DNA of 64,000 nucleotides from positions 101,937 to 165,936 of the forward strand of contig NZ_LOAJ01000002.1 of NCBI RefSeq assembly GCF_001542905.1, written 5' to 3'. Both the position numbers and the translations under genes were made by a program. Below are positions 7,662-15,407 of this stretch, piece after piece. This DNA is from Halorubrum aethiopicum (GTDB lineage: Archaea; Halobacteriota; Halobacteria; Halobacteriales; Haloferacaceae). Under the pieces are notes generated by a model, which worked only from the letters and a program-made list of their open reading frames with translations, searched no databases and had not been told where the DNA came from. Each line of letters starts with the position of its first letter. Position 1 is the first letter of the stretch.

Positions 7662-8069
7662 ATGAACGAAACCTTCGGAAACGCAGGCGTAGTACAGACC
7701 ACCGACCGCCTCAGCAACGAGGCCGGCTGGAGCGCGGTCGAAGAGCGTGTCACGGAGAAGCTCGACGACGCGGCCGAGATATTCGATGCCGCCGAGACGA
7801 TCCACGAGTGGGACGACCTTCACGCGTGGGCGGCCGCGTTCGCCGAGGGCGGCTCGGCGATCACGTTCGAGCACCCCGACGGCGCGTGGGTCCGGATCAG
7901 CGAGGGCTCGGTGAAAAACGGGTTCGATGTCCACACTTCGACTGGCGCGGAGCGGGTGGTCCCCCAGCGGGCGATCGTCTCGACGAAGCGGTACGTCCAC
8001 TCCCTCGACCGGTGCGTGACGACGGCCGTCGCACAGATGTGCGCGTACAGTCGCGACGGCGAGTTCTGA
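7662..8069 (+). CDS. Hypothetical protein with hairpin leader (copy 2)
   Basis: 135 residues; not obviously homologous to the gene at 7070 despite the shared leader. A central segment (DDLHAWAAAFAEGGSAITFEH) and a following basic patch (PQRAIVSTKRYVHS) are the most structured parts. No known domain recognised. Start set by GGTGA 6 nt upstream. Confidence 0.6.
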   Translation: MNETFGNAGVVQTTDRLSNEAGWSAVEERVTEKLDDAAEIFDAAETIHEWDDLHAWAAAFAEGGSAITFEHPDGAWVRISEGSVKNGFDVHTSTGAERVVPQRAIVSTKRYVHSLDRCVTTAVAQMCAYSRDGEF

Positions 8070-8105
8070 CGGGAGGTTAAAGGCGATCCTTCGAGTGGTG
8101 GGCGT

Positions 8106-8639
8106 ATGCCCGCCCAACGGTCGTATGTCGTTGTCGAGGCCCTCAACGGCACAGACGTACTTCGATTCAGCGTTGAGGGCGATCTTGAATCTGGTCGTTC
8201 CGTCTACTTTACCGACCAGTCCCCCGTGTTCACCGTGACTGTCGAGAATCTAACCGAAAAGCGAGTAGAACTAGATAATTGGGCGCGGTTGATTTTCGAT
8301 GAATCGGATAGTGCTCACGAGTCGGGTGAACAGATCAGCTGTACGCTCGGACCGAAAGAGACCGATTCATTCGATTTTGAACTGGACATGCTCTCCCACC
8401 AGGGAAACGCAGCTATCGGGGTTCATACTATGTCTGCGTCTGAGGACGATGATCAATACTCAACAAGAAAGAACAATAATCGGATGAAACGTCTCTACAC
8501 CTTCATGGTGTACGATCGGGAATATTACAAGCTGAACTACCTCCGACCGCGACGGGCACAGTATGCGGCAGCGATACTTACGGTCGGCATCGTTTTGTTC
8601 AGCGCAGCCTCCTACTTCTACAGCATCGGGTGGATATGA
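8106..8639 (+). CDS. C-terminally anchored beta-rich protein
   Basis: 177 residues. Residues 1-130 are predicted beta-rich and Ig-like (VFTVTVENLTEKRVEL, ISCTLGPKETDSF). A basic junction (YLRPRRAQY) leads into a single C-terminal membrane helix (about 153-174). No signal peptide, so the globular part is probably cytoplasmic. A TTAAAG about 29 nt upstream could be the promoter of a leaderless transcript. Lower GC than the flanking operons suggests cargo. Family not recognised. Confidence 0.6.
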   Translation: MPAQRSYVVVEALNGTDVLRFSVEGDLESGRSVYFTDQSPVFTVTVENLTEKRVELDNWARLIFDESDSAHESGEQISCTLGPKETDSFDFELDMLSHQGNAAIGVHTMSASEDDDQYSTRKNNNRMKRLYTFMVYDREYYKLNYLRPRRAQYAAAILTVGIVLFSAASYFYSIGWI

Positions 8640-8651
8640 AAACCCGAACGG

Positions 8652-9254
8652 CTACCCTTCGACAACGTCGTCCAGCTCGACACCCTCCAGTACGTGTTCG
8701 TCGTGATACCCTTCCTCGGCGAGCCACGCGCACAGCGAGCGCACGTCGCTCACCAGGTGCCGCTTGGCGTCGCGGGTGACGTACCGCCTCGCGACTCGCA
8801 GGAGCGTCTCCACGGCTGTCTCTCGGCTGTGGGGCTCCGTGAGTCGCACGTCGTTCCGTCGCTCGAACCGGCGGGCGTACGCGGCGATCCGCGAGCGCGT
8901 CGCCTCGATCGTCGACTCCGCGAGGTCGCGCTGCTGGAGTGACTCGATATACTCGCTAAGAGCGACCATGACCTCGTGATCGTCTTCCGCAAGCTCCCAG
9001 TCGTAGCCCTCGTAGGGAACGACACCGACGTCTTCGCGAAAGAACTCGCGAGGAGTACGGTCGTGACGTTCGCTAAGCGTGTAGATGAGCCCGCGGAATC
9101 GATCCGCGACCCACCGATAGGGCGGGTGTTCGGTCTCGGGATCCATCCCGTCGGCCCGCATGGCCGGCGCGATCGTCTCCCAGTACGCCTCGACGAGCTC
9201 ATCGATGGTGAGCGAACTCCATCGAACCGAGCCATCGGAATAGGTCCTCGTCAC
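8652..9254 (-). CDS. Stand-alone recombinase core-binding-like domain protein
   Basis: 200 residues from a GTG in a GTGA overlap with the upstream gene. The C-terminal half resembles the SAM-like core-binding domain of tyrosine recombinases: SLQQRDLAESTIEATRSRIA, ARRFERRNDVRL, then RHLVSDVRSLCAWLAEEGY. The polypeptide stops where a catalytic domain would begin; no R...HxxR...Y follows. It is the last gene of the long leftward operon. It may be a DNA-binding accessory or recombination directionality protein, or half of an old integrase. Confidence 0.55.
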   Translation of the reverse strand: MTRTYSDGSVRWSSLTIDELVEAYWETIAPAMRADGMDPETEHPPYRWVADRFRGLIYTLSERHDRTPREFFREDVGVVPYEGYDWELAEDDHEVMVALSEYIESLQQRDLAESTIEATRSRIAAYARRFERRNDVRLTEPHSRETAVETLLRVARRYVTRDAKRHLVSDVRSLCAWLAEEGYHDEHVLEGVELDDVVEG

Positions 9255-9841
9255 GCCCGATCCCCCGTGGTCATATCCTCGGAGGCGTCCGCGACGGCAG
9301 TATCGCTTTCGGTACTGATCGCGGTATCGCTATCGGTATCGCTATCGGTATCGAATACGATACCGGATACGGTATCACTTATTTGCGGCCGGCTCACACA
9401 CTCACGAACGAACTCGGGAGCGTCACGAGTTGGGGTGATTTGCGACCGATAGATCGTGATAGCGTCGTCGGGGCGACCGATGTCCAGGTCTCGAAGCGAC
9501 TGTTCGAGGACCGAACGCGAGACCGTGTCGTGCGACCAGCCGCCCGAGGGGTAGGTGTGCCAGCGGTGGAACGCCGGCTCGTCGCCCTCGACGTCTCCGG
9601 CGGCGTCGTCGTACGCGAGCCACCACTCGTGATCAGACGGGAGATAGAGGTAGATCGCGACGGTCCCCCGCGTCGCTTCGAGCGCGTCGAGCCACGCGCC
9701 GGCGTCGATCGCGTCGTTCGTCCGCCGTCCTGCGAGCACGTCGATGACGGGCTTCGTTGCTCGCGACGGCGCGAAGGGCGAGCCCTCACACCCGACCAGC
9801 AGGCGGTAGGCGGACGGGCCAGCAGTCCGGCGCGTCCCCAT
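9251..9841 (-). CDS. Hypothetical protein with repeat-encoded Asp/Ser/Thr tail
   Basis: 196 residues from ATG 9841, overlapping the upstream stop as TGATG. The body (about 30-145) is globular with aromatic segments (AIYLYLPSDHEWWLAY, HRWHTYPSGGWSHD). The tail FDTDSDTDSDTAISTESDTA is encoded by a short tandem repeat. Related repeats encode the ends of two other proteins of this operon and of the integrase. Body function unknown. Confidence 0.6.
   Translation of the reverse strand: MGTRRTAGPSAYRLLVGCEGSPFAPSRATKPVIDVLAGRRTNDAIDAGAWLDALEATRGTVAIYLYLPSDHEWWLAYDDAAGDVEGDEPAFHRWHTYPSGGWSHDTVSRSVLEQSLRDLDIGRPDDAITIYRSQITPTRDAPEFVRECVSRPQISDTVSGIVFDTDSDTDSDTAISTESDTAVADASEDMTTGDRA
9299..9378. repeat. 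GGTATCG/CTATCG tandem repeat, copy 1
   Basis: The top strand shows GGTATCGCTATC repeated, then GGTATCGAATACGATACC, a 7-bp inverted repeat with a 4-nt centre (9349-9366), then GGATACGGTATC. It lies inside the 3' end of the gene at 9251-9841. Copies 2 and 3 are at 11443-11510 and 12861-12904. Confidence 0.7.
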
Positions 9842-10227
9842 CAACCGAGCACCCCGTGAAGCGCGAGGGCGTTCGTGAACGCCGCCAGCGACGTAAGGAG
9901 CGCGCCGAAGGCCACGACGCCGGCGGCGGCCGTCCGCGACCACTCACGGACGATCAGGACGGCCGTCGCGACCAGCGCGAGCGCGCCGAGCTTGAACGCG
10001 GCGAAGCCCGCGAAGCCGTAGGCGTGGATGACCGCCTTGATGACGGGGTTGTCCTCGGAGAAGCCGGCGGTGAGTCCGTACTGCGTCGTGACGAAATCGA
10101 GGATCGATGCGATCACCAGGACCGTCCACGCGGCCGCCGCGAGCATGGCGTCCCGCTGCTCGGCGTCGATATCGCCGACCGCACCACCGATCCGACCGTC
10201 CGAACCTCGGGAGTGACTACTCGACAT
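9841..10227 (-). CDS. DUF5658-like membrane protein
   Basis: 128 residues with three to four membrane helices after a ~25-residue polar N-terminus. The segment ILDFVTTQYGL...EDNPVIKAV matches the D-x-x-T-T...G-x-x-E-x-N-P signature of the haloarchaeal DUF5658 family, whose function is unknown. Its stop overlaps the next start as TGATG. It is the only integral membrane protein in the leftward operon. Confidence 0.7.
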   Translation of the reverse strand: MSSSHSRGSDGRIGGAVGDIDAEQRDAMLAAAAWTVLVIASILDFVTTQYGLTAGFSEDNPVIKAVIHAYGFAGFAAFKLGALALVATAVLIVREWSRTAAAGVVAFGALLTSLAAFTNALALHGVLG

Positions 10228-10639
10228 GGCGATCCTCCGGGCTCATATCGAGCGACTCGACGGGATCGGCCGCTTCGGTCGGTCCGAGCACGTCGAAGTC
10301 CGGGAGTGCGCCCACGAGCGGGCGGCTGTCCGATCGAGTGTAAAGGTCGGTCGCAACCTCCTGGTGGCCCTCCAGCCCCGATCCTTCGAGCCGGGCGATC
10401 ACGTCGTCCTTGCCGTCGAGCGGGATGAAGTGGATCACGTCCGTCTCGTCGGCGTCGTAGTCCGCCCAGCCTTCAGGGGGCGACCGATCGCCGAGGCTGT
10501 CGGCGTACTCGCGAATCGACCGAGGCTCGCGAACGACGATGACCCAGTCGTCAGCACCGTCCCGCGTGTACTCACAGATCGTCCCGACCGTCACGTCCTC
10601 GCGAGGGAGTGAGTCCGTCTCGCTGTCGGGCTCAGTCAT
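10217..10639 (-). CDS. Hypothetical acidic protein
   Basis: 140 residues from ATG 10639, overlapping the upstream gene by 8 nt. Residues ~15-75 form a beta-rich domain (VTVGTICEYTRD, DDWVIVVREPRSI, DVIHFIPL) and the rest is acidic. Not recognised. An apparent upstream extension is Arg/Ser-rich and is just another reading of the neighbouring gene. Confidence 0.6.
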   Translation of the reverse strand: MTEPDSETDSLPREDVTVGTICEYTRDGADDWVIVVREPRSIREYADSLGDRSPPEGWADYDADETDVIHFIPLDGKDDVIARLEGSGLEGHQEVATDLYTRSDSRPLVGALPDFDVLGPTEAADPVESLDMSPEDRHVE

Positions 10640-11147
10640 CACTCTCCTCCGTGAAGCCGAACTCGTTGAGCGACGCGTTTTCGGCGGCCTTCTCTTCGAT
10701 CTCTTCCTCGGCGACACACCACTCACACCACCAGTCGTCGGGCGTGTCCGGATCGATGCGCTCCGTCTCGTCGAGGTCGACCCGTGCGTCGTCGTCGCGG
10801 ATGACGTGGAGACACTCCGGGCACATCTCGGCTTCGTCGGCAGGCACGAGCAGCCCGTCGATCGCCCCGATCCGCTCCATCACGTCGAAGGCGGTGACGT
10901 ACTGCGGGATACGCGTGACCGTCCACTCGTTGCCGTGGACGTTGTGGCCGCCGCGCTCGATCGTGTCGAACTGGTCGTAGGTGTGGAACGAGTCGCCGTG
11001 TTCGCGATTCAAGTGACGCGCGCCACGCTTCGCGATCGACGACAGCTCGTCGCCGCCGAAAATACTCGAACAGTCATGCCGGGAACACTCGAACCGGAAC
11101 GTATCGAGCGCTGGTTCGGTCGCCGGCGCGTCGTTGCTCCGAGACAT
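10632..11147 (-). CDS. Zinc-finger protein (C2H2-like plus zinc ribbon)
   Basis: 171 residues from ATG 11147 (TGATG overlap). Residues ~17-50 carry an extended C-x4-C...H-x3-H site (CSRHDC...GARHLNREHGD). A second site is CPECLHV...WWCEWCV, a four-Cys zinc ribbon. Two zinc modules in one short protein suggest nucleic-acid binding. The C-terminus is acidic. Confidence 0.65.
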   Translation of the reverse strand: MSRSNDAPATEPALDTFRFECSRHDCSSIFGGDELSSIAKRGARHLNREHGDSFHTYDQFDTIERGGHNVHGNEWTVTRIPQYVTAFDVMERIGAIDGLLVPADEAEMCPECLHVIRDDDARVDLDETERIDPDTPDDWWCEWCVAEEEIEEKAAENASLNEFGFTEESDD

Positions 11148-11515
11148 CAGTACCAGCACCCCTCTTCGGCCCACGACGCCAGTACGTCGTTCTTCTGTTC
11201 GCGAGAGTAGCCGTCGTACTCGCTGTCGCGCTTTGCCGGGCCGATCGACTCGGCAAGGTCGCGGAGGACGTGCCAAGACGTCTGCCCCATCGGCGTCTCG
11301 ATCCACACTATCGCCCACTCGTCGCCGGCGTCCGGGGCCGGCTTCCACCCAGACGGTGCGCCCGTCGCGACGGCCAGCGCACACGCCAGCAGGTTGCGGT
11401 CGTGATACACGTCGTTGAGCGTCTTTTCGTTCGTCTCGTCGGCGGTATCGCTATCGGTACCGTATTCGGTATCGTTAACGGTATCGCTTTCAGTATCGCT
11501 ATCGATATCGTTCAT
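11147..11515 (-). CDS. Phage-like conserved protein with repeat-encoded N-terminus
   Basis: 122 residues. The first ~28 residues (DIDSDTESDTVNDTEYGTDS) are encoded by the GATACC/GATAGC repeat. The body contains EWAIVWIETPMGQTSWHV and YDGYSREQKNDVLASW. The P-x-GQ-x-S-W-H then D-G...W pattern resembles a small protein found in many tailed phages whose function I do not know. Overlaps its neighbours on both sides. Confidence 0.6.
   Translation of the reverse strand: MNDIDSDTESDTVNDTEYGTDSDTADETNEKTLNDVYHDRNLLACALAVATGAPSGWKPAPDAGDEWAIVWIETPMGQTSWHVLRDLAESIGPAKRDSEYDGYSREQKNDVLASWAEEGCWY
11443..11510. repeat. GGTATCG/CTATCG tandem repeat, copy 2
   Basis: GGTATCGCTATCGGTACCG, then ATTCGGTATCGTTAACGGTATCG and CAGTATCGCTATCGATATCG units. 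It codes for the N-terminus of the protein at 11147-11515, whereas copies 1 and 3 code for C-terminal regions. The unit and orientation are the same as in the other copies. Confidence 0.7.
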
Positions 11516-12291
11516 GGTTCGGCCTCCAGGTGGTTGCGCGCGTCTCGAACCGCCGGGTGCGGGTCGGGTAGTTCACGGATCGTTTTCTGGACGTAGACGC
11601 CGTGCGTCTCGTGTTCAACGGTGAGGTCAGTCCCCGTCTCGGGATGCCGAGCGGCGCTCTGCTTGAAGAAGAACTGGACGCTGTCACGGCGGCACTGATC
11701 GCGGATCGAACGCGCCCACGCGTGTTCCATGTCCCGGTAGCCGTCGCCGCTCTCGCCGCCGACGATCGCCCACTCGTACCCGGAGAGATCCACGTCGCCG
11801 ACCGGACCGATCAGCGGCTCGAACGAGACGAACAGCACGTCAGCGTCACACCCACGGAGGAGGTCGAGACGTTCGGTCACCCGATCGTCCTCGACACTCG
11901 TCCCCATCCACACGTTCGGCGGCCACTCCAGCGTCATGTGGGCGGCTCGTCCCGGCCGCTTCGTGAGGATCTGGAAGATGACGTGCGGGCAGTTCCGCAT
12001 CACCGCGAACACGTCCTCGATGTACGCGTCGGGCACCTCGGCGTGGAAGAGGTCGCTCATCGAGTTGACGAACACCCGCGCCGGCTCGTCTATTTCGTAC
12101 GGCTCTTCGAGCTTGTGCCGCTGGAGGGTGACGTTCTCCTCGGCGTGCTCGGCCGTCCACGGCTCGTCCGTGTGGCCGTGCATCCGAGAGATAGTCTCGG
12201 CGTAGCAGTTCTCACAGCCCGCGGAGACCTTGCTACAGCCGTGTGTGGGATTCCAAGTGCGGTCAGTCCACGCGATCGCGCTATCTTGCAT
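11512..12291 (-). CDS. DUF5131 (phage Gp37/Gp68) family protein
   Basis: 259 residues, started at ATG 12291; a GTG at 12300 would add three residues. The N-terminus IAWTDRTWNPTHGCSKVSAG followed by CENCYAE matches the Gp37/Gp68 family (DUF5131), whose Cys cluster recalls radical-SAM proteins. Further family signatures are RVFVNSMSDLFH, FQILTKRPGR, WMGTSVED and FVSFEPLIGP...GGESG. Length is normal for the family. Members are common in phages and mobile elements; substrate unknown. The start overlaps the upstream gene. Confidence 0.85.
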   Translation of the reverse strand: MQDSAIAWTDRTWNPTHGCSKVSAGCENCYAETISRMHGHTDEPWTAEHAEENVTLQRHKLEEPYEIDEPARVFVNSMSDLFHAEVPDAYIEDVFAVMRNCPHVIFQILTKRPGRAAHMTLEWPPNVWMGTSVEDDRVTERLDLLRGCDADVLFVSFEPLIGPVGDVDLSGYEWAIVGGESGDGYRDMEHAWARSIRDQCRRDSVQFFFKQSAARHPETGTDLTVEHETHGVYVQKTIRELPDPHPAVRDARNHLEAEP

Positions 12292-12781
12292 CGGCGTCAC
12301 CCCCGGCGTTGCGACCGTCGTAGGCGTCGTCGAACGTGTTGATCCACTCCCGTTGGTTCGCCGTGAGCCCGTGGCGTTCGACCGCCTGCGCGCCGTTCGT
12401 GTCGGGCTTGGCGTGAAGCCACTCGCGACGGTTCTGTTCGAGCAGCATCAACGCGAGATTCAGCACCGGGCCGTCGTACTGCTCTTTCAGTCGGTCAGCG
12501 TGCTCGTTCTTGACCCGGCGGGGTGTCCCGCCGCGAGAGTCGGGATCACAATCGTCGATCGTCTTTTCGACCACGTCAAGCGCACGGCGTAGTTCTGAGT
12601 ACGCGTCGATCAACTCCCGGTGGACCCGCCAGAGGTCACTCGCCGGGGTTCGCGTCGTCGCGAGGCCGGCCGTCTGCGTGACGGCGTCGGCCGTCTCCTC
12701 GTTCGCGGCCGCGACTCGTTCGGACACGCGCTGGAGTTGCTCGCGCGTCTCGCCGTCGACGCGTTCCTCGATGCCCGTCAT
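12281..12781 (-). CDS. Helical hypothetical protein
   Basis: 166 residues, almost entirely helical, with coiled-coil propensity at 5-35 (VDGETREQLQRVSERVAAAN) and 52-80. The middle is charged and the C-terminus contains ANQREWINTFDDAYDGR. No family recognised. It ends with TAG at 12281 inside the start region of the DUF5131 gene. Confidence 0.6.
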   Translation of the reverse strand: MTGIEERVDGETREQLQRVSERVAAANEETADAVTQTAGLATTRTPASDLWRVHRELIDAYSELRRALDVVEKTIDDCDPDSRGGTPRRVKNEHADRLKEQYDGPVLNLALMLLEQNRREWLHAKPDTNGAQAVERHGLTANQREWINTFDDAYDGRNAGGDADAR

Positions 12782-13320
12782 CGCGGATCCTCCAGTATAT
12801 CTGCGGCAGTCGTGTCGCTCTCGATAACCATCTCGCCGTCCTCAGTCTCGACGAGAATGCCGGTATCGCTATCGGTATCGTATTCGCTATCGGTATCGAT
12901 ATCACCAAGATCGGTGGTCTCGTCCCCAGAGCCTTCGAACCACACCAGGCCCGGCACGTCGATGTCGGGATAGTCGTGAAACCACTTATCAGGAAGCCAC
13001 TCGTCGGCCTCCCGTTCGGTCATGGGTGTCGGGAAGACGATGATCGCTTCGAGGTCGTACGGGACCGTGACCCCGCCGCTGTTGCCATCGTCGAGGCCGA
13101 ACCCGATGCCGCCGTCCGGCGCGACGTAGTGTGCTATCCAGCCGCCGTCGAGCTTCGCCTCTCGGAGTTCGTCTTTCGTGACGAGCTCACAGACGAGGAT
13201 CCCCTCCTCGATCGTGTGAGAGCCGTCATCGGCGTCGACTTCGACCGTCCGCGTCGGGCGGCCGATCCGCCAGCCGGCGTACTCGTACTCGTCGTCGACG
13301 TTGTGGTCGTCGTTACGCAT
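12778..13320 (-). CDS. Hypothetical protein with repeat-encoded acidic region
   Basis: 180 residues from ATG 13320. The N-terminal 120 residues form a beta-rich domain (YAGWRIGRPTRTVEVD, GILVCELVTKDEL, WIAHYVAPDGGIGFG). Near the C-terminus LGDIDTDSEYDTDSDTG is encoded by the third copy of the GGTATCG repeat, followed by a short ordered-looking tail. Function unknown. Confidence 0.6.
   Translation of the reverse strand: MRNDDHNVDDEYEYAGWRIGRPTRTVEVDADDGSHTIEEGILVCELVTKDELREAKLDGGWIAHYVAPDGGIGFGLDDGNSGGVTVPYDLEAIIVFPTPMTEREADEWLPDKWFHDYPDIDVPGLVWFEGSGDETTDLGDIDTDSEYDTDSDTGILVETEDGEMVIESDTTAADILEDPR
12861..12904. repeat. GGTATCG/CTATCG tandem repeat, copy 3
   Basis: CGGTATCGCTATCGGTATCG, TATTCGCTAT, then CGGTATCGATATCACC. 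It is shorter than copies 1 and 2 but has the same unit and the same strand orientation, near the 3' end of the gene at 12778-13320. Confidence 0.7.
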
Positions 13321-13828
13321 CGGTCTCACCCTCGTTCTCGCGGTCTGTCTCCCGAGCGCGTGCCGACCGGCGGTTCTCTTCGTCGGCGAGTCGGTGACGG
13401 AGTTCTCGGAGGTCGCTCTCGGAGAGCGATTCCTTGTGCCGAGCGAACGTCTCGATGAGCCCCACGTCGGCCCCGCGGTAGCGAAGGGCCGTCGTGAGCG
13501 CGTCGCGAAGCTCGCGGAGGTCCTCGGTATTCTCGAACGCCGTCTCCGAGTAGATATCGTCGCCCTCGACATCGAGACTGATCGACGCGTACAGCGTCGC
13601 GACGGGGTCCGGATCGTCGATTGTGTGCGCCGCCACGCCCAGCGAAAGCGTACAGTCGCCCTCCTCGTACATCCGGACGCGGCCGTCCTCGATGTTCACA
13701 CCCATCGACGCGTCGAACTCGGTGACGCTCGGGAACACGGCGTCGTCCATCGCAACCGGGACAGTCTCGCCGTTCGGCATCGTGAGAGTATCGTCGCCGT
13801 CATCATCGCAGGTGCCGATGGAGCGCAT
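13313..13828 (-). CDS. Hypothetical acidic protein
   Basis: 171 residues. A beta-rich N-terminal half (GETVPVAMDDAVF, GDCTLSLGVAAHTI) is followed by two helices with a leucine-rich charged pattern (LRELRDALTTAL, LSESDLRELRHRLADEENRR). No motif recognised. The stop lies 8 nt into the next gene, and the start shares one base with the upstream stop. Confidence 0.6.
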   Translation of the reverse strand: MRSIGTCDDDGDDTLTMPNGETVPVAMDDAVFPSVTEFDASMGVNIEDGRVRMYEEGDCTLSLGVAAHTIDDPDPVATLYASISLDVEGDDIYSETAFENTEDLRELRDALTTALRYRGADVGLIETFARHKESLSESDLRELRHRLADEENRRSARARETDRENEGETDA

Positions 13829-14250
13829 CAGGCCACCTCCACGTAGCCGATCCGCTCAGTCTTCTCCGAGACGACCCGGAGCCCGGTGTGTCGTTCAACC
13901 ATGTCCTCGGCTTCGGCCTGCGTCTCCGCCGTCCGTTCGTACCGCTCGTACCGGTACCCACTCGGCGTGTCGTCGGCCTCCTTCACGACCACTTCCCACT
14001 CGGGGATCAGCTCTGTCTGTTCGGCCATCGACGCGTCGCCGAGGTCAGACTCGATCGCGGCGTACTGCCGGTAGATTTCCTCGACACTCGCGCCCTGATC
14101 GCGGAGGTCAACCGCGATCGCGGCGAAGTGGTTGTCCGACTCGCGGAGCTTCTGGAACTCACGTTCGGCGCGAGCGCGCTGCTGCAGGCTCACGCCATCG
14201 TTGGGTTGGATCGATTCGTCCGTCGTCGTGTCGTCAGTCTCAGTCGTCAT
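13828..14250 (-). CDS. Hypothetical protein
   Basis: 140 residues from ATG 14250. After a Thr/Asp-rich N-terminus there is a helical part (LQQRARAEREFQKLRESDNH, GASVEEIYRQYAAIE) and a beta-alpha-beta C-terminus (EWEVVVKEADDTPSGYRYER, ERIGYVEV). Not recognised. It overlaps the RHH gene by 11 nt. Confidence 0.6.
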   Translation of the reverse strand: MTTETDDTTTDESIQPNDGVSLQQRARAEREFQKLRESDNHFAAIAVDLRDQGASVEEIYRQYAAIESDLGDASMAEQTELIPEWEVVVKEADDTPSGYRYERYERTAETQAEAEDMVERHTGLRVVSEKTERIGYVEVA

Positions 14251-14497
14251 CGGGGGTTGTGCCGGTGTCGTCGGCGTCGTCGGTATGGTCAGTCGCGCTG
14301 TGCTCCGTCTCGTCCTCCATCTCGTCGAGGAGGTCGGCGATCGCGAGCCGGATCGCATGCGAGCGATTCCGGAACTCGCCGGCCTCGACGCGCTCGTCGA
14401 GTTCGTTCAGGTGGTCACGCGAGACGCGGGCCGTGATCCGGTGGCGGAGCGCGTCCACATCGTCGGGGAACACGGGTTTGCGCTCACCGGTCGCCAT
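14240..14497 (-). CDS. Ribbon-helix-helix DNA-binding protein
   Basis: 85 residues from ATG 14497. RITARVSRDHLNELDERV then FRNRSHAIRLAIADLLDE is a classic RHH (CopG/Arc) fold: one strand for the intermolecular beta-ribbon, then two helices with the G-x-x-x-N/S-x-S turn. The C-terminus is acidic. RHH proteins bind DNA as dimers and commonly repress mobile-element promoters, so this is the best regulator candidate for the element's operons. Confidence 0.8.
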   Translation of the reverse strand: MATGERKPVFPDDVDALRHRITARVSRDHLNELDERVEAGEFRNRSHAIRLAIADLLDEMEDETEHSATDHTDDADDTGTTPDDD

Positions 14498-15407
14498 CGG
14501 TCGCACCTCCGTTAGTCGCGACCGCGGTCGTGGCATCAATCTCGTCACTCATCCAGCCGATTTGCTCGAACATCCCGCCTTGCGCGGCCTCGACCTCTTG
14601 GAACGGGAACAAGACTGTCAGATCACCAGGAGCGCGAAGCGCGTCGAAGACGCCACGCTCTTCCAGCGGGTCGCGATAGGCGTGGCCGAGGAGTACCTCC
14701 AACTCCACGTCTCGCGGGTCAACGTCGTCGGTAGTCTTCGCGATCCACGCCGCGAGCCCCTCGTGAACGGTGAGCGCCCACAGGTCGAGCCGGGTGTCCA
14801 CGGGCTCACCCGAGGGAAGCCGCGCATCCGAGTCGACCGGAATACCGCGCCAGTCGTCGGGCGTCCGTTCGTAGTACGCGATCGGCGTCTCCGGGTGAAG
14901 CACGTCATGCTCGGCGGAAATGACCCGCCAGTCGTCTCGGAGTTCGCCGTAGCCGCCCTTGTTCGACCAGTACGCACCTTTGTACCGCTCTTCCGCCGGC
15001 AGCAACCCATCGTCTTCGTACTTCGAGCCGGAGCAGCCGACCGCAGCGAGCCGGAGCGGGTCGCGATCGCGGTGGGCGTCGATCGCCCTCGCAGCCGAGA
15101 GCGTGATGCTCATCCCGTACCAACGGTCGCCGATCTCGGTGCCTCCGCGCTCGATGTCGCGGAGCCCGCGCTCGGCCGCCGGCAGCGTGTCGAAGGCGGT
15201 CGCGATGTTCGCTGCGAAGGTGCCACGAACGCGCTCGCCGGCGTCGGCGAGGATGTCGATCAGCAACTCGTAGAGGTCGCGGTCGGTGGAATCGACCGTC
15301 ACCGCGTGGCTGACGTGGCCGCGGAACTCCTTGACGACCACGAGGTCGTCGGTCGGAAGTTCGTGCTCGCGGGGCATCGGAGTGGAGTCGGCGGTGTCAC
15401 TCGACAT
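14484..15407 (-). CDS. DUF6884-like protein
   Basis: 307 residues from ATG 15407. The N-terminal ~120 residues are unassigned (VVVKEFRGHVSHAVTVDS looks like a repeating subdomain). Then comes LAAVGCSGSKYEDDGLLPA, YKGAYWSNKGGY, WRVISAEHDVLHP and IAYYERTPDDW, the C-S-x-x-K...A-x-x-x-Y...S-A-x-x-x-L...Y pattern of DUF6884. That family is common on actinobacterial and haloarchaeal mobile elements and perhaps related to YaaA; its activity is not established. Overlaps neighbours by 10-14 nt. Confidence 0.7.
   Translation of the reverse strand: MSSDTADSTPMPREHELPTDDLVVVKEFRGHVSHAVTVDSTDRDLYELLIDILADAGERVRGTFAANIATAFDTLPAAERGLRDIERGGTEIGDRWYGMSITLSAARAIDAHRDRDPLRLAAVGCSGSKYEDDGLLPAEERYKGAYWSNKGGYGELRDDWRVISAEHDVLHPETPIAYYERTPDDWRGIPVDSDARLPSGEPVDTRLDLWALTVHEGLAAWIAKTTDDVDPRDVELEVLLGHAYRDPLEERGVFDALRAPGDLTVLFPFQEVEAAQGGMFEQIGWMSDEIDATTAVATNGGATDGDR

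Noticed and set aside
9299..12904. CRISPR array
   Set aside because: The repeats are short contiguous units inside coding regions, without regularly spaced unique spacers.
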